Positions 9,005 through 19,309 are shown, numbered from the stretch's first letter. The stretch: 58,935 nucleotides of DNA from Psychroserpens algicola (GCF_014526325.1 NZ_JACNMJ010000010.1:1-58935); one strand, 5' to 3'. Made by a program: numbers and translations. Notes: a model not told the origin generated them from the letters alone.

Positions 9005-10264
9005 TTATGTCTTTTGCTTTTTCTTTTTAGCGGCAGGAAAGAGCACATTATTAAGTATTAATCTGTAACCTGGAGACGTTGGGTGCAAGTCTAATTCTGT
9101 TTTAGGATCACCAACTTTATGGGTGTAATCTTCAGGATCGTGTCCGCCATAAAACGTAAAAAAGCCTTTCCCTTTAATACCATGAATGTATTTGGCTTCA
9201 CCATTGGTTTTATTTTCACCCATGACTAAGACATTCGATTTAATTTCTTCTCGTGTAAATGATGTTGTTTGTCCCATAAATCCTTTTACTAAAGCCGTAT
9301 GGTTTTGACAAAGCATTGACGGAATCGGATCCCATTTGGCTGAAAAATCCATCAATGTAAAATAATCTGTCGTCATAGGAATACGACGCTTTCTAGTCAT
9401 ATCAATAGACGAAAACTCATAAACGTTAGGGCTACGCTCTAATAAAAAGTCTTTAAACGCGAACGTTTTACTATAATCTATTTTATTTTGATATCCAGCA
9501 TCACTACCATCGCCATCAAACATTGGTTCACAGATATCGACGCCTTCAGCAGAAAGTGCGATATCAAAACTATCGGTAGCACTACACATAGCAAACATAA
9601 AACCTCCACCAATAACATAGTCTCTTATCTTTTTTGCAACAGCTAGTTTTTCTTCGGAAACTTTAGAATAACCTAAACTCGCTGCAAGAGCTTCAGCGTC
9701 CTTTTTTTCTTGAATATACCAAGATGCAGAACGGTAAGCTCTATAAAACTTTCCGTATTGTCCTGTAAAATCTTCATGGTGTAAATGCAGCCAATCGTAG
9801 AGCAATAAAGCATCATTTAAAACTTCTTCATCATATACTGTTTCATAAGGGATTTCTGCATAAGTCAACACCATAGTTACGGCATCATCCCAAGGTTGTA
9901 ATCCCTTTGGTGTATATACAGCGATTTTTGGTGCTTTTTCCAAAACAACGGCTTCCATGTTTTGCGACGGACTCGCAATCATGTTTAAAATTTCTTCGGC
10001 TTTAGAATTGGATATAACTTCAAAACTTACGCCTCGAATTTGACATTCGCGTTGGATTTCTTCAGAATCTGGAAGTAAAAACGAACCTCCTTTGTAGTTT
10101 AATAACCACTTTACTTTTAACTGTTTTTCTAAGGTCCAATACGTAACACCATAGGCTTTAAGGTGGTTATCCTGACCTTCAACATCCATTGGAATCAATA
10201 TATAAGACGCAAATGCTTGTAGAGACACAAAGCATAAAACGATTAAAACGATTGTTTTTTTCAT
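9005..10264 (-). CDS. Conserved exported protein of Bacteroidota (often mislabelled asparagine synthetase B)
   Basis: 419 residues with a signal peptide ending near ASA/SYILIP. I recognise the opening (SYILIPMDVEGQDNHLKAYG) as a widespread Bacteroidota family often named asparagine synthetase B in databases. Neither the N-terminal Cys amidotransferase nor the SGGxDS ATP-pyrophosphatase motif of AsnB is present, and the protein is exported, so that name is unsafe. It contains a glutamine-amidotransferase-like stretch (GGGFMFAMCSATDSF) and an FTFYGGHDPED segment, suggesting a class I GATase-like fold of unknown function. Confidence 0.7.
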   Translation of the reverse strand: MKKTIVLIVLCFVSLQAFASYILIPMDVEGQDNHLKAYGVTYWTLEKQLKVKWLLNYKGGSFLLPDSEEIQRECQIRGVSFEVISNSKAEEILNMIASPSQNMEAVVLEKAPKIAVYTPKGLQPWDDAVTMVLTYAEIPYETVYDEEVLNDALLLYDWLHLHHEDFTGQYGKFYRAYRSASWYIQEKKDAEALAASLGYSKVSEEKLAVAKKIRDYVIGGGFMFAMCSATDSFDIALSAEGVDICEPMFDGDGSDAGYQNKIDYSKTFAFKDFLLERSPNVYEFSSIDMTRKRRIPMTTDYFTLMDFSAKWDPIPSMLCQNHTALVKGFMGQTTSFTREEIKSNVLVMGENKTNGEAKYIHGIKGKGFFTFYGGHDPEDYTHKVGDPKTELDLHPTSPGYRLILNNVLFPAAKKKKQKT

Positions 10265-10381
10265 TGGTAATCTTTCATTTTTACAATTGAAATATACTCA
10301 AAAATTATTCCTCAAGTTATCGCTTTAATATAGTTTTAGGTATTTTTTAGCTGAAATACCTAAAAGTTTCAAAAACAGACA

Positions 10382-11428
10382 TTATTTCTTTAAAGGCGTA
10401 ATAGAACGCTCAGGACCAGAAAGTAATGATGCAATAACTTTAGTTGATGGAAATTGCTCTAAAATAATTTTGAGAAATACGGTAATAGGAATTGCCATAA
10501 TTAACCCTGGAATTCCCCAAATAAAGCCCCAAAGCATTAGCATAATAAGCACTGTAATGACATTTATCGAGAATGATTTTCCCATAAATATAGGTTCCAG
10601 AATAGCACCAAATAACACCTGAACACCTGTTATTGCCAGTATAAAAAAGAATAGTGTACTTGTTGGATCCAATTCAACAAACGCAAATATTGAAAGCAAA
10701 ATTACCGAGATAAAGGAACCAACCATTTGAACAAAATTGATTAGAAACGCAAATAATCCCCAAAAAATCGGGAAGCTTACATCAAAGAACACACAGGCTA
10801 ATCCTGTAAAAACTCCAGTTAGTAAGCTTACTAAAAACTTAACTTTAATAAAGGTAATTAAGTCCTTCTCTATTTTCATAAACGCTTTAATAGACGTATG
10901 CTTTTGCTTCAAAATGGTATTATTCAATACTTTATGCATATTTATGGACTCAGACAACCACAGAATTGTGAAAAAGGTTATCATTAAAATATTGGTCAAA
11001 AATTTTCTGACAAAATCAAATGTTGAACCTATTGTTTCCTTTTGGAAAAATTGTGATAAAAAATTACCGTCAGGATTGTATTCCATCCCAACTTTATCTT
11101 GCATATAGAGCATTAAATCATTGATTTTTACTTCCGCTTTTGCAAAGAAACCAGTATCATTCGACAAGATTTGTTTACTAGATAGTTGTACTAACTCTAC
11201 ACCGATAAATACACCAATAACAATTAAAGCAATAACAATAATGATACTAATCAATCGAGGTACATTTCTCCTTCCTAGCCAACGCATTAGTGGCAAAAAC
11301 AATAATGCAATAAACATTGAGGAAATCAACGGAATGAAAATAAACGATAAAATCTTTAGTAAATAAAATACTAAAGGGACTACGATAAACAGCAGTAGGA
11401 TATTAGTCGTGCGTCTTTGTTCTAACAT
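10382..11428 (-). CDS. AI-2E family (PerM/UPF0118) membrane transporter
   Basis: 348 residues with about seven to eight hydrophobic helices: a pair at about 10-45, one near 58-80, an extracytoplasmic segment at about 85-150, then four or five helices to 330. The C-terminal GIPGLIMAIPITVFLKII segment is typical of the family. Members export small solutes such as autoinducer 2 or ions; the substrate here is unknown. It is a single gene, with about 117 bp to the next gene downstream. Confidence 0.85.
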   Translation of the reverse strand: MLEQRRTTNILLLFIVVPLVFYLLKILSFIFIPLISSMFIALLFLPLMRWLGRRNVPRLISIIIVIALIVIGVFIGVELVQLSSKQILSNDTGFFAKAEVKINDLMLYMQDKVGMEYNPDGNFLSQFFQKETIGSTFDFVRKFLTNILMITFFTILWLSESINMHKVLNNTILKQKHTSIKAFMKIEKDLITFIKVKFLVSLLTGVFTGLACVFFDVSFPIFWGLFAFLINFVQMVGSFISVILLSIFAFVELDPTSTLFFFILAITGVQVLFGAILEPIFMGKSFSINVITVLIMLMLWGFIWGIPGLIMAIPITVFLKIILEQFPSTKVIASLLSGPERSITPLKK

Positions 11429-11529
11429 GAGGCAAATGGTCTTTTCTTAATAGCAAAAACAAATTTAGGGTAAAATGTTGTTATAGTGACAGAAACAAAA
11501 CGTGTTTTTGAAAATAAATATAAAATTCT

Positions 11530-12435
11530 CTAGTTTTTCAATGTCATGACCTCTTCTAAAAGTGCTGGCAAACCAGAGTCGTTTATTTGGTCATTATTCC
11601 AGAAGCTCAATACACAACTTATGTTACGACCTCTGATTTCTTCTGCGATGTAATAAATGGTTAACGTTTTTCCGCCAGACATTCCAACAAGCAATGATTT
11701 TACACCAGTGAAATCATAAGTAACAGATTTGGCTGTTGTTTCTTTTCCTTCAAAAACTACAGGCACTGATGTTTCAGAAATCACTTTTCCTCCTTTTTTA
11801 TGCTTAGTAATTAATAAATGAGTATCACAATTTTGTTTAGCATCTTCGATAGTTTTATGCAGTGACCAGTTCATTTGACCATAATAAGGACATTGTACAT
11901 TTCTTACATTCATCCATCTACAATTCCCTCCTAAAACCAATGTTCTTCCAGCAAAATCAAGACTATCAACCGAAGAAGATACAAATACATCTGAAGGTAT
12001 CGCATTGTCCATAACATCTGCTATAAACTGTCTTTCAAATTTTAGATTTCTGTCTTTAGCATAGGAAAATGAAATAACTTTTACCTTTGTTTTAAAGTCC
12101 AGAATATAATATATAGTATGAAGAGTAAGGTTATCTGCTATTAGCTCAGATTTATCATAAACATAATGATTGATAGGCAATTCAGGGTCAATAGTTTTGA
12201 CGTCCTTTCGCTTAATTTTGTAAGCTCTTAGTACCTTTTTTAATTCTTTCTCGTTGAATTTTGAACTAAAAGATTGCGATGTAATTTCTATACCATCAAC
12301 ATTATAAAAAATAGCTGTCGAGTTTACTACTGCCTGTAACCTATCAAAATACGTGTCATTTTGAGCATATAGGACAGCGCTTAAGCAGCATACGAAAGCT
12401 GAGCATATCAGCTTTAATTTAGAACGGGACGTCAT
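11530..12435 (-). CDS. Exported protein of unknown function behind dnaB
   Basis: 301 residues. The start at 12435 gives a clear signal peptide (KLKLICSAFVCCLSAVLYAQ). The longer frame to 12519 lies inside dnaB. The gene overlaps the dnaB 3' end by 17 bp, so the two are translationally linked. Four cysteines occur in the middle (GGNCRWMNVRNVQCPY, NCDTH) and one near the end (SCVLSF). No family was recognised. Confidence 0.7.
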   Translation of the reverse strand: MTSRSKLKLICSAFVCCLSAVLYAQNDTYFDRLQAVVNSTAIFYNVDGIEITSQSFSSKFNEKELKKVLRAYKIKRKDVKTIDPELPINHYVYDKSELIADNLTLHTIYYILDFKTKVKVISFSYAKDRNLKFERQFIADVMDNAIPSDVFVSSSVDSLDFAGRTLVLGGNCRWMNVRNVQCPYYGQMNWSLHKTIEDAKQNCDTHLLITKHKKGGKVISETSVPVVFEGKETTAKSVTYDFTGVKSLLVGMSGGKTLTIYYIAEEIRGRNISCVLSFWNNDQINDSGLPALLEEVMTLKN

Positions 12436-13957
12436 TATCATCATCCTCAGGTGTTCCAAAAGCATCCTGTGCTGAAGGGAAGTTATCAGGCTTAAAGGTA
12501 TCATCATTTGCGGCAGCATTCATTTTTGAATGAAACTCTCCAAATGGTGTATCAAAATCATCTAAATTATCAAACTTACCTAAGTGACCAATAAATTTCA
12601 ATCGAATGTTATCCAAACCACCATTTCTGTGCTTTGCGACAATGAATTCTCCTTGTCCTTCAGTTGGAGAGCGCTCATCATCATCCCATTCATCAATTTT
12701 ATAGTATTCGGGTCTGTAAATAAAGCTTACAATATCGGCATCCTGCTCAATAGCTCCAGATTCACGTAAATCTGATAATAAAGGTCGTTTACTGCCTCCA
12801 CGTGTTTCTACAGCACGCGACAATTGAGATAAAGCAATAACAGGAACACTCAATTCTTTTGCTAAAGCTTTAAGGTTTCTAGAAATCATAGAAATTTCCT
12901 GTTCACGATTTCCACTCTTCTGACTTCCTCCTGCTGTCATCAACTGTAAGTAATCAATCATAATCATTTTGATGCCATACTGTGATGCCAGACGTCTTGC
13001 TTTGGCTCGCAAATCAAAAATAGATAGTGATGGTGTATCATCAATGAATAAAGGCGCTTTTTCTAAAGTTTTCACCTTGACATTTAATTGTTCCCACTCG
13101 TGTTTTTCTAATTTTCCAGTTCTTAACTTTTCCGAAGACAATCCCGTTTCCGAAGATATCAAACGTGTAATCAACTGTACAGATGACATCTCTAAGGAGA
13201 AAAATGCAACAGGAATATTTGAGTTGACGGCAATATTTCTCGCCATGGTTAAGGTGAGGGCTGTTTTACCCATACCAGGTCGTGCAGCAACAATGATTAA
13301 ATCACTCGGTTGCCATCCTGATGTTAACTTATCTAATTTTGTGAAGCCTGTAGGAATTCCGCTTAAGCCTTCTTTATTTGAAATTTCTTCAATTTTCTTT
13401 TTCGCCTGGATCACTAAACTTTGAGCTGTTTCTGTAGACTTTTTGACATTGCCCTGAGTAACTTCATAAAGTTTAGCTTCTGCATTATCTAATAAATCGA
13501 AAACATCTTTAGTTTCGTCATAGGCTTCTTCGATAATTTCGTTAGAAATTTTAATCAAACTACGCTGAATGTATTTTTGAAGAATAATACGTGCATGAAA
13601 TTCAATATGTGCCGAAGATGACACGCGTTGGGTTAAAGAAATGAGGTAAAAATCACCTCCAATTAAATCCAACTTCGCATCTTTTTTTAGCTGACTAGAA
13701 ACAGTTAATAAATCAACTGGTTCACTGTTTTCAAATAATTTGAAAATTGCTTCAAAGATATGTTTATGAGCTTCCTTATAAAAAGCTTCAGCACTTAAGA
13801 TGTCAATAACCTCATCGACACCTTTTTTGTCAATCATCATCGCTCCAAGCACAACTTCCTCTAAATCAATAGCTTGAGGAGGTATTTTTCCTTTTTCTAA
13901 ACTTATAATTGTACTTTTATCGACTTGATAGCCTTGTATTGGGTTGGGTTGCTTCAT
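12419..13957 (-). CDS. dnaB: Replicative DNA helicase
   Basis: The hexameric helicase that unwinds DNA at the replication fork. It has 512 residues: N-terminal DnaG-interacting domain (about 28-130), linker, then a RecA-type ATPase with Walker A ARPGMGKT at 225-232, Walker B IKMIMIDYLQL at 329-339, and the H3/H4 region ending SREQE-like GNREQEIS with SDLRESGAIEQDADIV. The acidic C-terminal tail ends DNDVPF. No intein is seen. It lies downstream of accA and its terminator, and upstream of an overlapping exported protein gene. Confidence 0.97.
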   Translation of the reverse strand: MKQPNPIQGYQVDKSTIISLEKGKIPPQAIDLEEVVLGAMMIDKKGVDEVIDILSAEAFYKEAHKHIFEAIFKLFENSEPVDLLTVSSQLKKDAKLDLIGGDFYLISLTQRVSSSAHIEFHARIILQKYIQRSLIKISNEIIEEAYDETKDVFDLLDNAEAKLYEVTQGNVKKSTETAQSLVIQAKKKIEEISNKEGLSGIPTGFTKLDKLTSGWQPSDLIIVAARPGMGKTALTLTMARNIAVNSNIPVAFFSLEMSSVQLITRLISSETGLSSEKLRTGKLEKHEWEQLNVKVKTLEKAPLFIDDTPSLSIFDLRAKARRLASQYGIKMIMIDYLQLMTAGGSQKSGNREQEISMISRNLKALAKELSVPVIALSQLSRAVETRGGSKRPLLSDLRESGAIEQDADIVSFIYRPEYYKIDEWDDDERSPTEGQGEFIVAKHRNGGLDNIRLKFIGHLGKFDNLDDFDTPFGEFHSKMNAAANDDTFKPDNFPSAQDAFGTPEDDDNDVPF

Positions 13958-14067
13958 ATCTGCGAATGTAAATAAATTGTAAACTAAAATTGACTTTTTA
14001 TCATTTTCAATCTTAACAAGTCATCAACAATTTAACTGTTAATAACTTGATTATATTGTTAATAGCG

Positions 14068-14102
14068 ACAAAAAAAACCGAAACAAAAAGTTTCAGTTTT
14101 TT
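14068..14102 (-). terminator. Terminator of accA
   Basis: Imperfect stem AAACCGAAAC/GTTTCAGTTT with a 5-base loop. The minus strand then has a run of eight T residues. It lies about 20 bp past the accA stop. Confidence 0.8.
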
Positions 14103-14123
14103 AAATGCGTTATTTTATAAGGA

Positions 14124-15077
14124 TTAACCTTTAAAAACTCCCATTCCCAAGTATTTTTCCATACGTTGGTTTACCAAATCTTTTGGTGATAAGTTTTTAA
14201 GTTCTTCGTAATTCTTTTCGATGGCTTCTTTTACCGCCTTAAAAGTCGCTGCTCTATCGGCATGTGCGCCTCCAAGCGGTTCTTTAATAATTGCATCGAC
14301 AACTTTTAACTTTTTAGCATCACTTGCGGTAAGTTTTAATGCTTCAGCAGCCTGTTCTTTTTGATCCCAGCTTCGCCATAAAATAGAAGAACAATTTTCA
14401 GGAGATATTACAGAGTACCAAGCATTTTCTAACATTAATACACGATCACCTACTCCAATACCTAATGCGCCACCAGAGGCTCCTTCTCCAATTACTATAG
14501 CAATTACAGGCACTTTAAGTCGTGCCATTTCTAAAATATTTCTCGCAATCGCTTCTCCTTGTCCGCGTTCTTCAGCCTCCAATCCAGGATAAGCACCAGG
14601 TGTATCTATTAAGGTCACTACAGGAATTCCGAATTTTTCAGCAGATTTCATCAAACGCAACGCTTTACGATATCCTTCAGGGTTAGACATTCCAAAGTTT
14701 CTATACTGACGTGTTTTGGTATTAAACCCTTTTTGCTGTCCGATAAACATATAGGTTTGGTCGCCTATTTTTCCTAAGCCACCAATCATGGCTTTATCAT
14801 CCTTAACATTTCGATCACCATGCAATTCTAAAAACGTATTGCCACATAGTGCTTTAATATGGTCTAGAGTATAAGGTCGATCTGGATGTCTTGAGAGTTG
14901 AACACGTTGCCAGGCCGTTAAATTTTTATAAATCTCTTTTTTGGTTTCAAGCAACTTTTTTTCAATCTTTTTACAGGTTTGGGTGACATCAACATCACTC
15001 TCCTCACCTATTAACTGACATTTTTCAAGTTGGTCCTGAAGTTCTTTTATGGGTAATTCAAAATCTAAATATTCCAT
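14124..15077 (-). CDS. accA: Acetyl-CoA carboxylase carboxyltransferase subunit alpha
   Basis: Transfers the carboxyl group from carboxybiotin to acetyl-CoA in the first step of fatty acid synthesis, together with AccD (not in this window). It has 317 residues, the family length. Recognisable segments are [35 protein letters not shown], the glycine-rich oxyanion region [14 protein letters not shown], and [14 protein letters not shown]. It is followed by a good terminator. Confidence 0.96.
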   Translation of the reverse strand: MEYLDFELPIKELQDQLEKCQLIGEESDVDVTQTCKKIEKKLLETKKEIYKNLTAWQRVQLSRHPDRPYTLDHIKALCGNTFLELHGDRNVKDDKAMIGGLGKIGDQTYMFIGQQKGFNTKTRQYRNFGMSNPEGYRKALRLMKSAEKFGIPVVTLIDTPGAYPGLEAEERGQGEAIARNILEMARLKVPVIAIVIGEGASGGALGIGVGDRVLMLENAWYSVISPENCSSILWRSWDQKEQAAEALKLTASDAKKLKVVDAIIKEPLGGAHADRAATFKAVKEAIEKNYEELKNLSPKDLVNQRMEKYLGMGVFKG

Positions 15078-15152
15078 TGAAATTTTGATTTAATTTTTAA
15101 GTTAGTACCTGCAAATATAAAAACTTTATATCAGTTATTAATTGGGTTTACC

Positions 15153-16052
15153 TTATAAGGTGTTTCTTTTTTTATAAGTCTTGTAATTTTTAAGGATACC
15201 ATCGGCTAAAACTGTAGATAAAATCAGAAAAGCGCCATAATAAAATTGTGTACTCATGATTTCCGTTTCGGGAAACAATATCAATGCCATAGCTATCCCG
15301 TACAAGGGTTCTAAGTTATAGGTTAGAATAACAGTAAACGGACTTATATATCGCATCACATCTACCGATCCGATAAACGCATATGCAGTACATACTGAAG
15401 CAAGTATCAGTAGATAACCCCAATCTGATATACTTAAAAGGAAAAAATCTGTTGAGAATCCGTCTTGAAACAACACAATAAATAAGGAGAGAAAGACAAC
15501 ACCACTAGCAAACTCATAAAATGAAATTACAGTAGCCCGATGATTGGCAATAAAGCGTCCATTAATAACTGCAAATACTGTCGAAAAAAGTGCTGATACT
15601 AAACCCAGTATGATTCCGTAGATATATTTAATTTCACTTTGAGTAATTAAAAATACGCCAAGAATTACAATCATTCCGAAAACTATCTCATACCATATGA
15701 TTTTGCGCCTGTAAATTAAAGGCTCAATAAACGAAGCAAAAAAAGCACCAGTTGAAAACATGGCTAGAGTAATAGACACATTAGATTGATTGATGGCTTC
15801 AAAAAACGTAATCCAATGCAAAGCTATGATTATGCCTGCTCCAAAAAATTTCAGTTTTGTTTTAAAAGGAACTTGAATTTTCAGCTTAATTAATTTAATG
15901 TATATATACATTAAAATTCCTGCTATAAACATTCGATACCATACCAATGCTGTCGAACCGATTGATATTAATTCGCCCAGTATTGCTGTAAAGCCAGCAA
16001 TAAAAACCAAGAGATGTAGATGAAGGTAATTTTTAACTTTAGCGTTTGGCAT
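15153..16052 (-). CDS. DMT-superfamily (EamA) exporter
   Basis: 299 residues with about ten hydrophobic helices in two repeats of five, the EamA arrangement. The helices are short and evenly spaced, and the protein ends in a basic tail (KNYKTYKKRNTL). It probably exports a small metabolite; the substrate is unknown. Its start overlaps the LptF/G-like gene by 14 bp, so it belongs to the tgt operon. Confidence 0.82.
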   Translation of the reverse strand: MPNAKVKNYLHLHLLVFIAGFTAILGELISIGSTALVWYRMFIAGILMYIYIKLIKLKIQVPFKTKLKFFGAGIIIALHWITFFEAINQSNVSITLAMFSTGAFFASFIEPLIYRRKIIWYEIVFGMIVILGVFLITQSEIKYIYGIILGLVSALFSTVFAVINGRFIANHRATVISFYEFASGVVFLSLFIVLFQDGFSTDFFLLSISDWGYLLILASVCTAYAFIGSVDVMRYISPFTVILTYNLEPLYGIAMALILFPETEIMSTQFYYGAFLILSTVLADGILKNYKTYKKRNTL

Positions 16053-17109
16053 TGTACAACAGATATGCTGCTAAGATACCAAAAACGATATTAGGGAACC
16101 ATACTGCAAAAAGCGGATTAAAACTTGATTGCTCAGCCATCACTCCGAATACTTTGTCAAAAAACACATAAATCATGGCTATCGTGATGCCGAATGCTAA
16201 GTTTACACCCATGCCGCCTCGACGCTTAATTGAAGATACGGCTACAGCGATTATGGTTAATATAAACACAGAAACTGGCAAGCTCCATTTTTTGTATTTG
16301 ACAACAAGGTAACGACCAATATTAGAAGACCCTCGGCGCTTTTCTTTTTCGATAAAATTAATCAGGTCATTGTATTGAAGTGTCTCGGCAATATATTCTT
16401 CAGGCGTTAAATCTTCAGCTTCAAAAGGAAATATGGTATCCTTTCGTCTCGCTGTTTCAATAATATCTTCGTGTGCACCAAACGTACGTTTTGTGTAAGT
16501 CATTAATCGGTACGACGTATCATTATCCTTAATAGAGTTTGCTGTAATTTTGTATTTTAAAGCATTGCCTTCAAAGTGCTCCAAGCTAAAGTTACGTCCT
16601 GTTTTGGTACTCGGTGTAAAATCACTTACATAAATATAGTCGTTATCATTAATCTGCCTATAAATATTTTTGGTTTGAATGATGTTTGAATTATTTTTTA
16701 AATACTTGTATTTAAATTCATTAAACCCTTTACTTGCCTTAGGTGCCAAAAACAAGCCCATAATTAAGGCAAAAGCTGCGATTATCGTTGCTCCAATCAT
16801 ATATGGCCTTAAAAACCTCCAAAAAGAAACTCCTGAACTCAAAAAAGCCACAATTTCAGTGTTATTTGCAAGTTTAGAAGTGAACCAGATGACTGATAAG
16901 AATAAAAATATAGGAAATAACAAGTGAGCAAAATAGATGGTAAAGTCTAAATAATATTGAGCCACTGCTCCAAAAGGCACTTCCTTTTCTAAAATTTTAC
17001 CAATTTTTTCAGCAAGGTTAACTGTAATTCCTATAGGAATAAACAACAGTAACATCATTAAAAATGTAAACAAGTAGCGTTTCAGTATGTACCAATCGAG
17101 TATCTTCAA
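16039..17109 (-). CDS. LptF/LptG family permease
   Basis: Predicted membrane subunit of the ABC machine that extracts lipopolysaccharide from the inner membrane. It has 356 residues in the YjgP/YjgQ pattern: N-terminal helices (about 12-32, 52-78, 96-125), a large periplasmic beta-jellyroll-like region (about 130-265), then three C-terminal helices. The N-terminal segment IPFG-like (KEVPFGAVAQYYL) fits the family. It starts 1 bp after tgt and overlaps the DMT gene. Whether it is F or G cannot be decided. Confidence 0.88.
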   Translation of the reverse strand: MKILDWYILKRYLFTFLMMLLLFIPIGITVNLAEKIGKILEKEVPFGAVAQYYLDFTIYFAHLLFPIFLFLSVIWFTSKLANNTEIVAFLSSGVSFWRFLRPYMIGATIIAAFALIMGLFLAPKASKGFNEFKYKYLKNNSNIIQTKNIYRQINDNDYIYVSDFTPSTKTGRNFSLEHFEGNALKYKITANSIKDNDTSYRLMTYTKRTFGAHEDIIETARRKDTIFPFEAEDLTPEEYIAETLQYNDLINFIEKEKRRGSSNIGRYLVVKYKKWSLPVSVFILTIIAVAVSSIKRRGGMGVNLAFGITIAMIYVFFDKVFGVMAEQSSFNPLFAVWFPNIVFGILAAYLLYNAKR

Positions 17110-17110
17110 A

Positions 17111-18241
17111 TTACAAGCGCTTATCCATTTGTTTCACCATTTTATCTTTCCAGGTTCTAAAATCTCCTGCTAATATATGCTTTCTAGCTTCTCTTACCAA
17201 CCACATATAAAAACCAAGATTGTGTATGGTAGCAATTTGTTTCCCTAGTAATTCATTTACCGTAAACAAATGTCTTAAATATGCTTTGCTGTATTCGGTA
17301 TCTACAAAAGTAATGCCCATCTCATCAATAGGTGAGAAATCATCTGCCCATTTCAAATTTTTAATATTGATAGAACCATGAGCAGTAAATAACATTCCGT
17401 TTCTGGCATTACGAGTTGGCATGACACAATCAAACATATCTACACCTAAAGCAATATTTTCTAATATATTTATTGGTGTACCTACACCCATTAAATATCT
17501 TGGTTTTTCCCACGGAAGGATCTCACAAACCACATCGGTCATCGCATACATTTCTTCAGCGGGTTCTCCTACTGAAAGTCCGCCAATAGCGTTTCCTTGC
17601 GCACCTGCATTAGCGATATATTCAGCAGATTGCTGACGTAAATCTTTATAGGTACTTCCCTGAACAATGGGAAAAAATGTTTGCTCATAATCATACTTAA
17701 AAGGAGTTTTATCCAAATGAGTTAAACATCGCTCCAACCAGCGATGTGTCATATGCATTGAACGTTTTGCATAATTATAATCGCATGGATAAGGCGTGCA
17801 TTCATCAAAAGCCATGATGATATCCGCACCAATACTTCGCTGAATCTCCATCACATTTTCTGGAGTAAACACGTGGTAACTACCATCTATATGAGATTTA
17901 AATTTAACACCTTCCTCTTTAATCTTTCGATTGGCAGACAGTGAATACACCTGATATCCACCCGAATCGGTTAGAATATTTCTATCCCAATTCATAAACT
18001 TATGCAAGCCTCCTGCCTTTTCTAAAATTGGTGTTTGCGGCCTTAAATACAAATGATAGGTATTTCCTAATATAATATCTGGATTAATATCATTTTTAAG
18101 TTCTCGCTGATGTACACCCTTAACTGAAGCAACAGTCCCAACAGGCATAAATATTGGTGTTTCAATTTGTCCGTGGTCTGTAGTAATTACTCCAGCTCTA
18201 GCTTTACTTTGAGGATCGTTTGCTTTAAGTTCAAATTTCAT
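17111..18241 (-). CDS. tgt: Queuine tRNA-ribosyltransferase lacking the zinc cysteines
   Basis: Exchanges guanine-34 of tRNAs with GUN anticodons for the queuosine precursor preQ1. It has 376 residues. Catalytic aspartates D92 (TDSGGYQ) and D271 (MFDCVMPTR) and the GGLSVGEP and YLMGVGTP substrate motifs are intact. The zinc-binding CxCxxC of other bacterial enzymes is replaced without any gap: the three cysteine positions are G309, T311 and D314 (PIDEMGITFVDTEYSKAYL), while the fourth ligand His (H340, TIHNLGFY) remains. It is first in an operon with the LptF/G-like and DMT genes. Confidence 0.95.
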   Translation of the reverse strand: MKFELKANDPQSKARAGVITTDHGQIETPIFMPVGTVASVKGVHQRELKNDINPDIILGNTYHLYLRPQTPILEKAGGLHKFMNWDRNILTDSGGYQVYSLSANRKIKEEGVKFKSHIDGSYHVFTPENVMEIQRSIGADIIMAFDECTPYPCDYNYAKRSMHMTHRWLERCLTHLDKTPFKYDYEQTFFPIVQGSTYKDLRQQSAEYIANAGAQGNAIGGLSVGEPAEEMYAMTDVVCEILPWEKPRYLMGVGTPINILENIALGVDMFDCVMPTRNARNGMLFTAHGSINIKNLKWADDFSPIDEMGITFVDTEYSKAYLRHLFTVNELLGKQIATIHNLGFYMWLVREARKHILAGDFRTWKDKMVKQMDKRL

Positions 18242-18261
18242 AAAAAAAAGTCATCAGTTGG

Positions 18262-18269
18262 CAAAGATA
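18262..18269 (-). promoter_or_regulatory. -7 box of the tgt operon
   Basis: On the minus strand TATCTTTG matches TAnnTTTG, 20 bp before the tgt ATG. No clear TTG was found at the -33 position, so only the -7 element is annotated. Confidence 0.5.
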
Positions 18270-18408
18270 ATTATATAGACGTATTATGGTCTTAAACATT
18301 TAATAAAATTATGTCTTCAAAAACTTAAAATATTGACACATTATTTCTAATCGCTTTTAAATTGTTAGCAACTGACCAAAATCGTTAATAAGTGACTTGC
18401 TTCTATTT

Positions 18409-18438
18409 TTGATTAGCCTTATGAAAACTTTATTTTTG
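18409..18438 (+). promoter_or_regulatory. Transketolase promoter
   Basis: TTG at 18409-18411, a 19 bp spacer and TATTTTTG at 18431-18438. The start codon of the transketolase N-terminal gene is 25 bp downstream. Confidence 0.65.
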
Positions 18439-18463
18439 GGGCTAAATTACTCACACTTTTTAT

Positions 18464-19309
18464 ATGCCAAATACACAACAATTACAAGACTTAACAACTC
18501 AGGTTCGTAGAGACATTTTACGAATGGTACACAAAGTAAACTCAGGTCATCCAGGAGGTTCATTGGGATGTACAGAATTTTTCGTTGCACTATACCAAAA
18601 CATTATGGATAGAAAAGACACCTTTGAGATGGATGGAATAGGTGAAGATTTATTCTTTTTATCAAACGGTCATATTTCTCCGGTGTTTTATAGTGTCCTT
18701 GCCAGGTCAGGTTACTTTCCAGTTGATGAATTGAACACTTTTAGATTAATCAATTCCAGATTACAAGGTCACCCAACAACTCACGAAGGCTTGCCTGGTG
18801 TTCGTGTTGCATCAGGATCACTTGGTCAGGGATTTAGTGTCGCTTTAGGTGCTGCTGAAACTAAAAAGTTAAATAAGGATTCTCACCTTGTGTACAGTTT
18901 ACATGGTGATGGCGAATTGCAAGAAGGTCAAAACTGGGAAGGTATTATGTATGCTGCAGCAAACAAGGTTGATAACATCATATCTACAATTGATTTGAAC
19001 GGACAACAAATTGATGGCGCTACCGACGACGTGCTACCAATGGGAAGTCTTAAAGCTAAATTCGAAGCATTTGGATGGACTGTTGTTACCATTGAAAAAG
19101 GGAATGATATCGAAGCTATTTTAAAAGGAATGGCTGAAGCAAAATCTCTTACCGGAAAAGGAAAACCGGTTTGCGTGCTATTAGAAACCGTTATGGGTAA
19201 TGGCGTTGACTTTATGATGCATACGCACGCTTGGCATGGAAAAGCACCAAATGATGAGCAGTTAGCAATTGGTCTTGCTCAAAATGCAGAAACCTTAGGA
19301 GACTACTAA
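18464..19309 (+). CDS. Transketolase, N-terminal subunit
   Basis: Carries the thiamine-diphosphate pyrophosphate-binding domain of transketolase, which moves two-carbon units in the pentose phosphate pathway. It has 281 residues: the SGHPGGSLGCTEFF motif near 30, GSLGQGFSVALGAA near 120, and the ThDP/Mg motif HGDGELQEGQNWE near 148. It must pair with the C-terminal subunit encoded 21 bp downstream. Split transketolase is usual in this phylum. Confidence 0.95.
   Translation: MPNTQQLQDLTTQVRRDILRMVHKVNSGHPGGSLGCTEFFVALYQNIMDRKDTFEMDGIGEDLFFLSNGHISPVFYSVLARSGYFPVDELNTFRLINSRLQGHPTTHEGLPGVRVASGSLGQGFSVALGAAETKKLNKDSHLVYSLHGDGELQEGQNWEGIMYAAANKVDNIISTIDLNGQQIDGATDDVLPMGSLKAKFEAFGWTVVTIEKGNDIEAILKGMAEAKSLTGKGKPVCVLLETVMGNGVDFMMHTHAWHGKAPNDEQLAIGLAQNAETLGDY

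Noticed and set aside
9005-10264. Asparagine synthetase B
   Set aside because: The usual database name is not supported: no N-terminal Cys amidotransferase, no SGGxDS motif, and a signal peptide is present.
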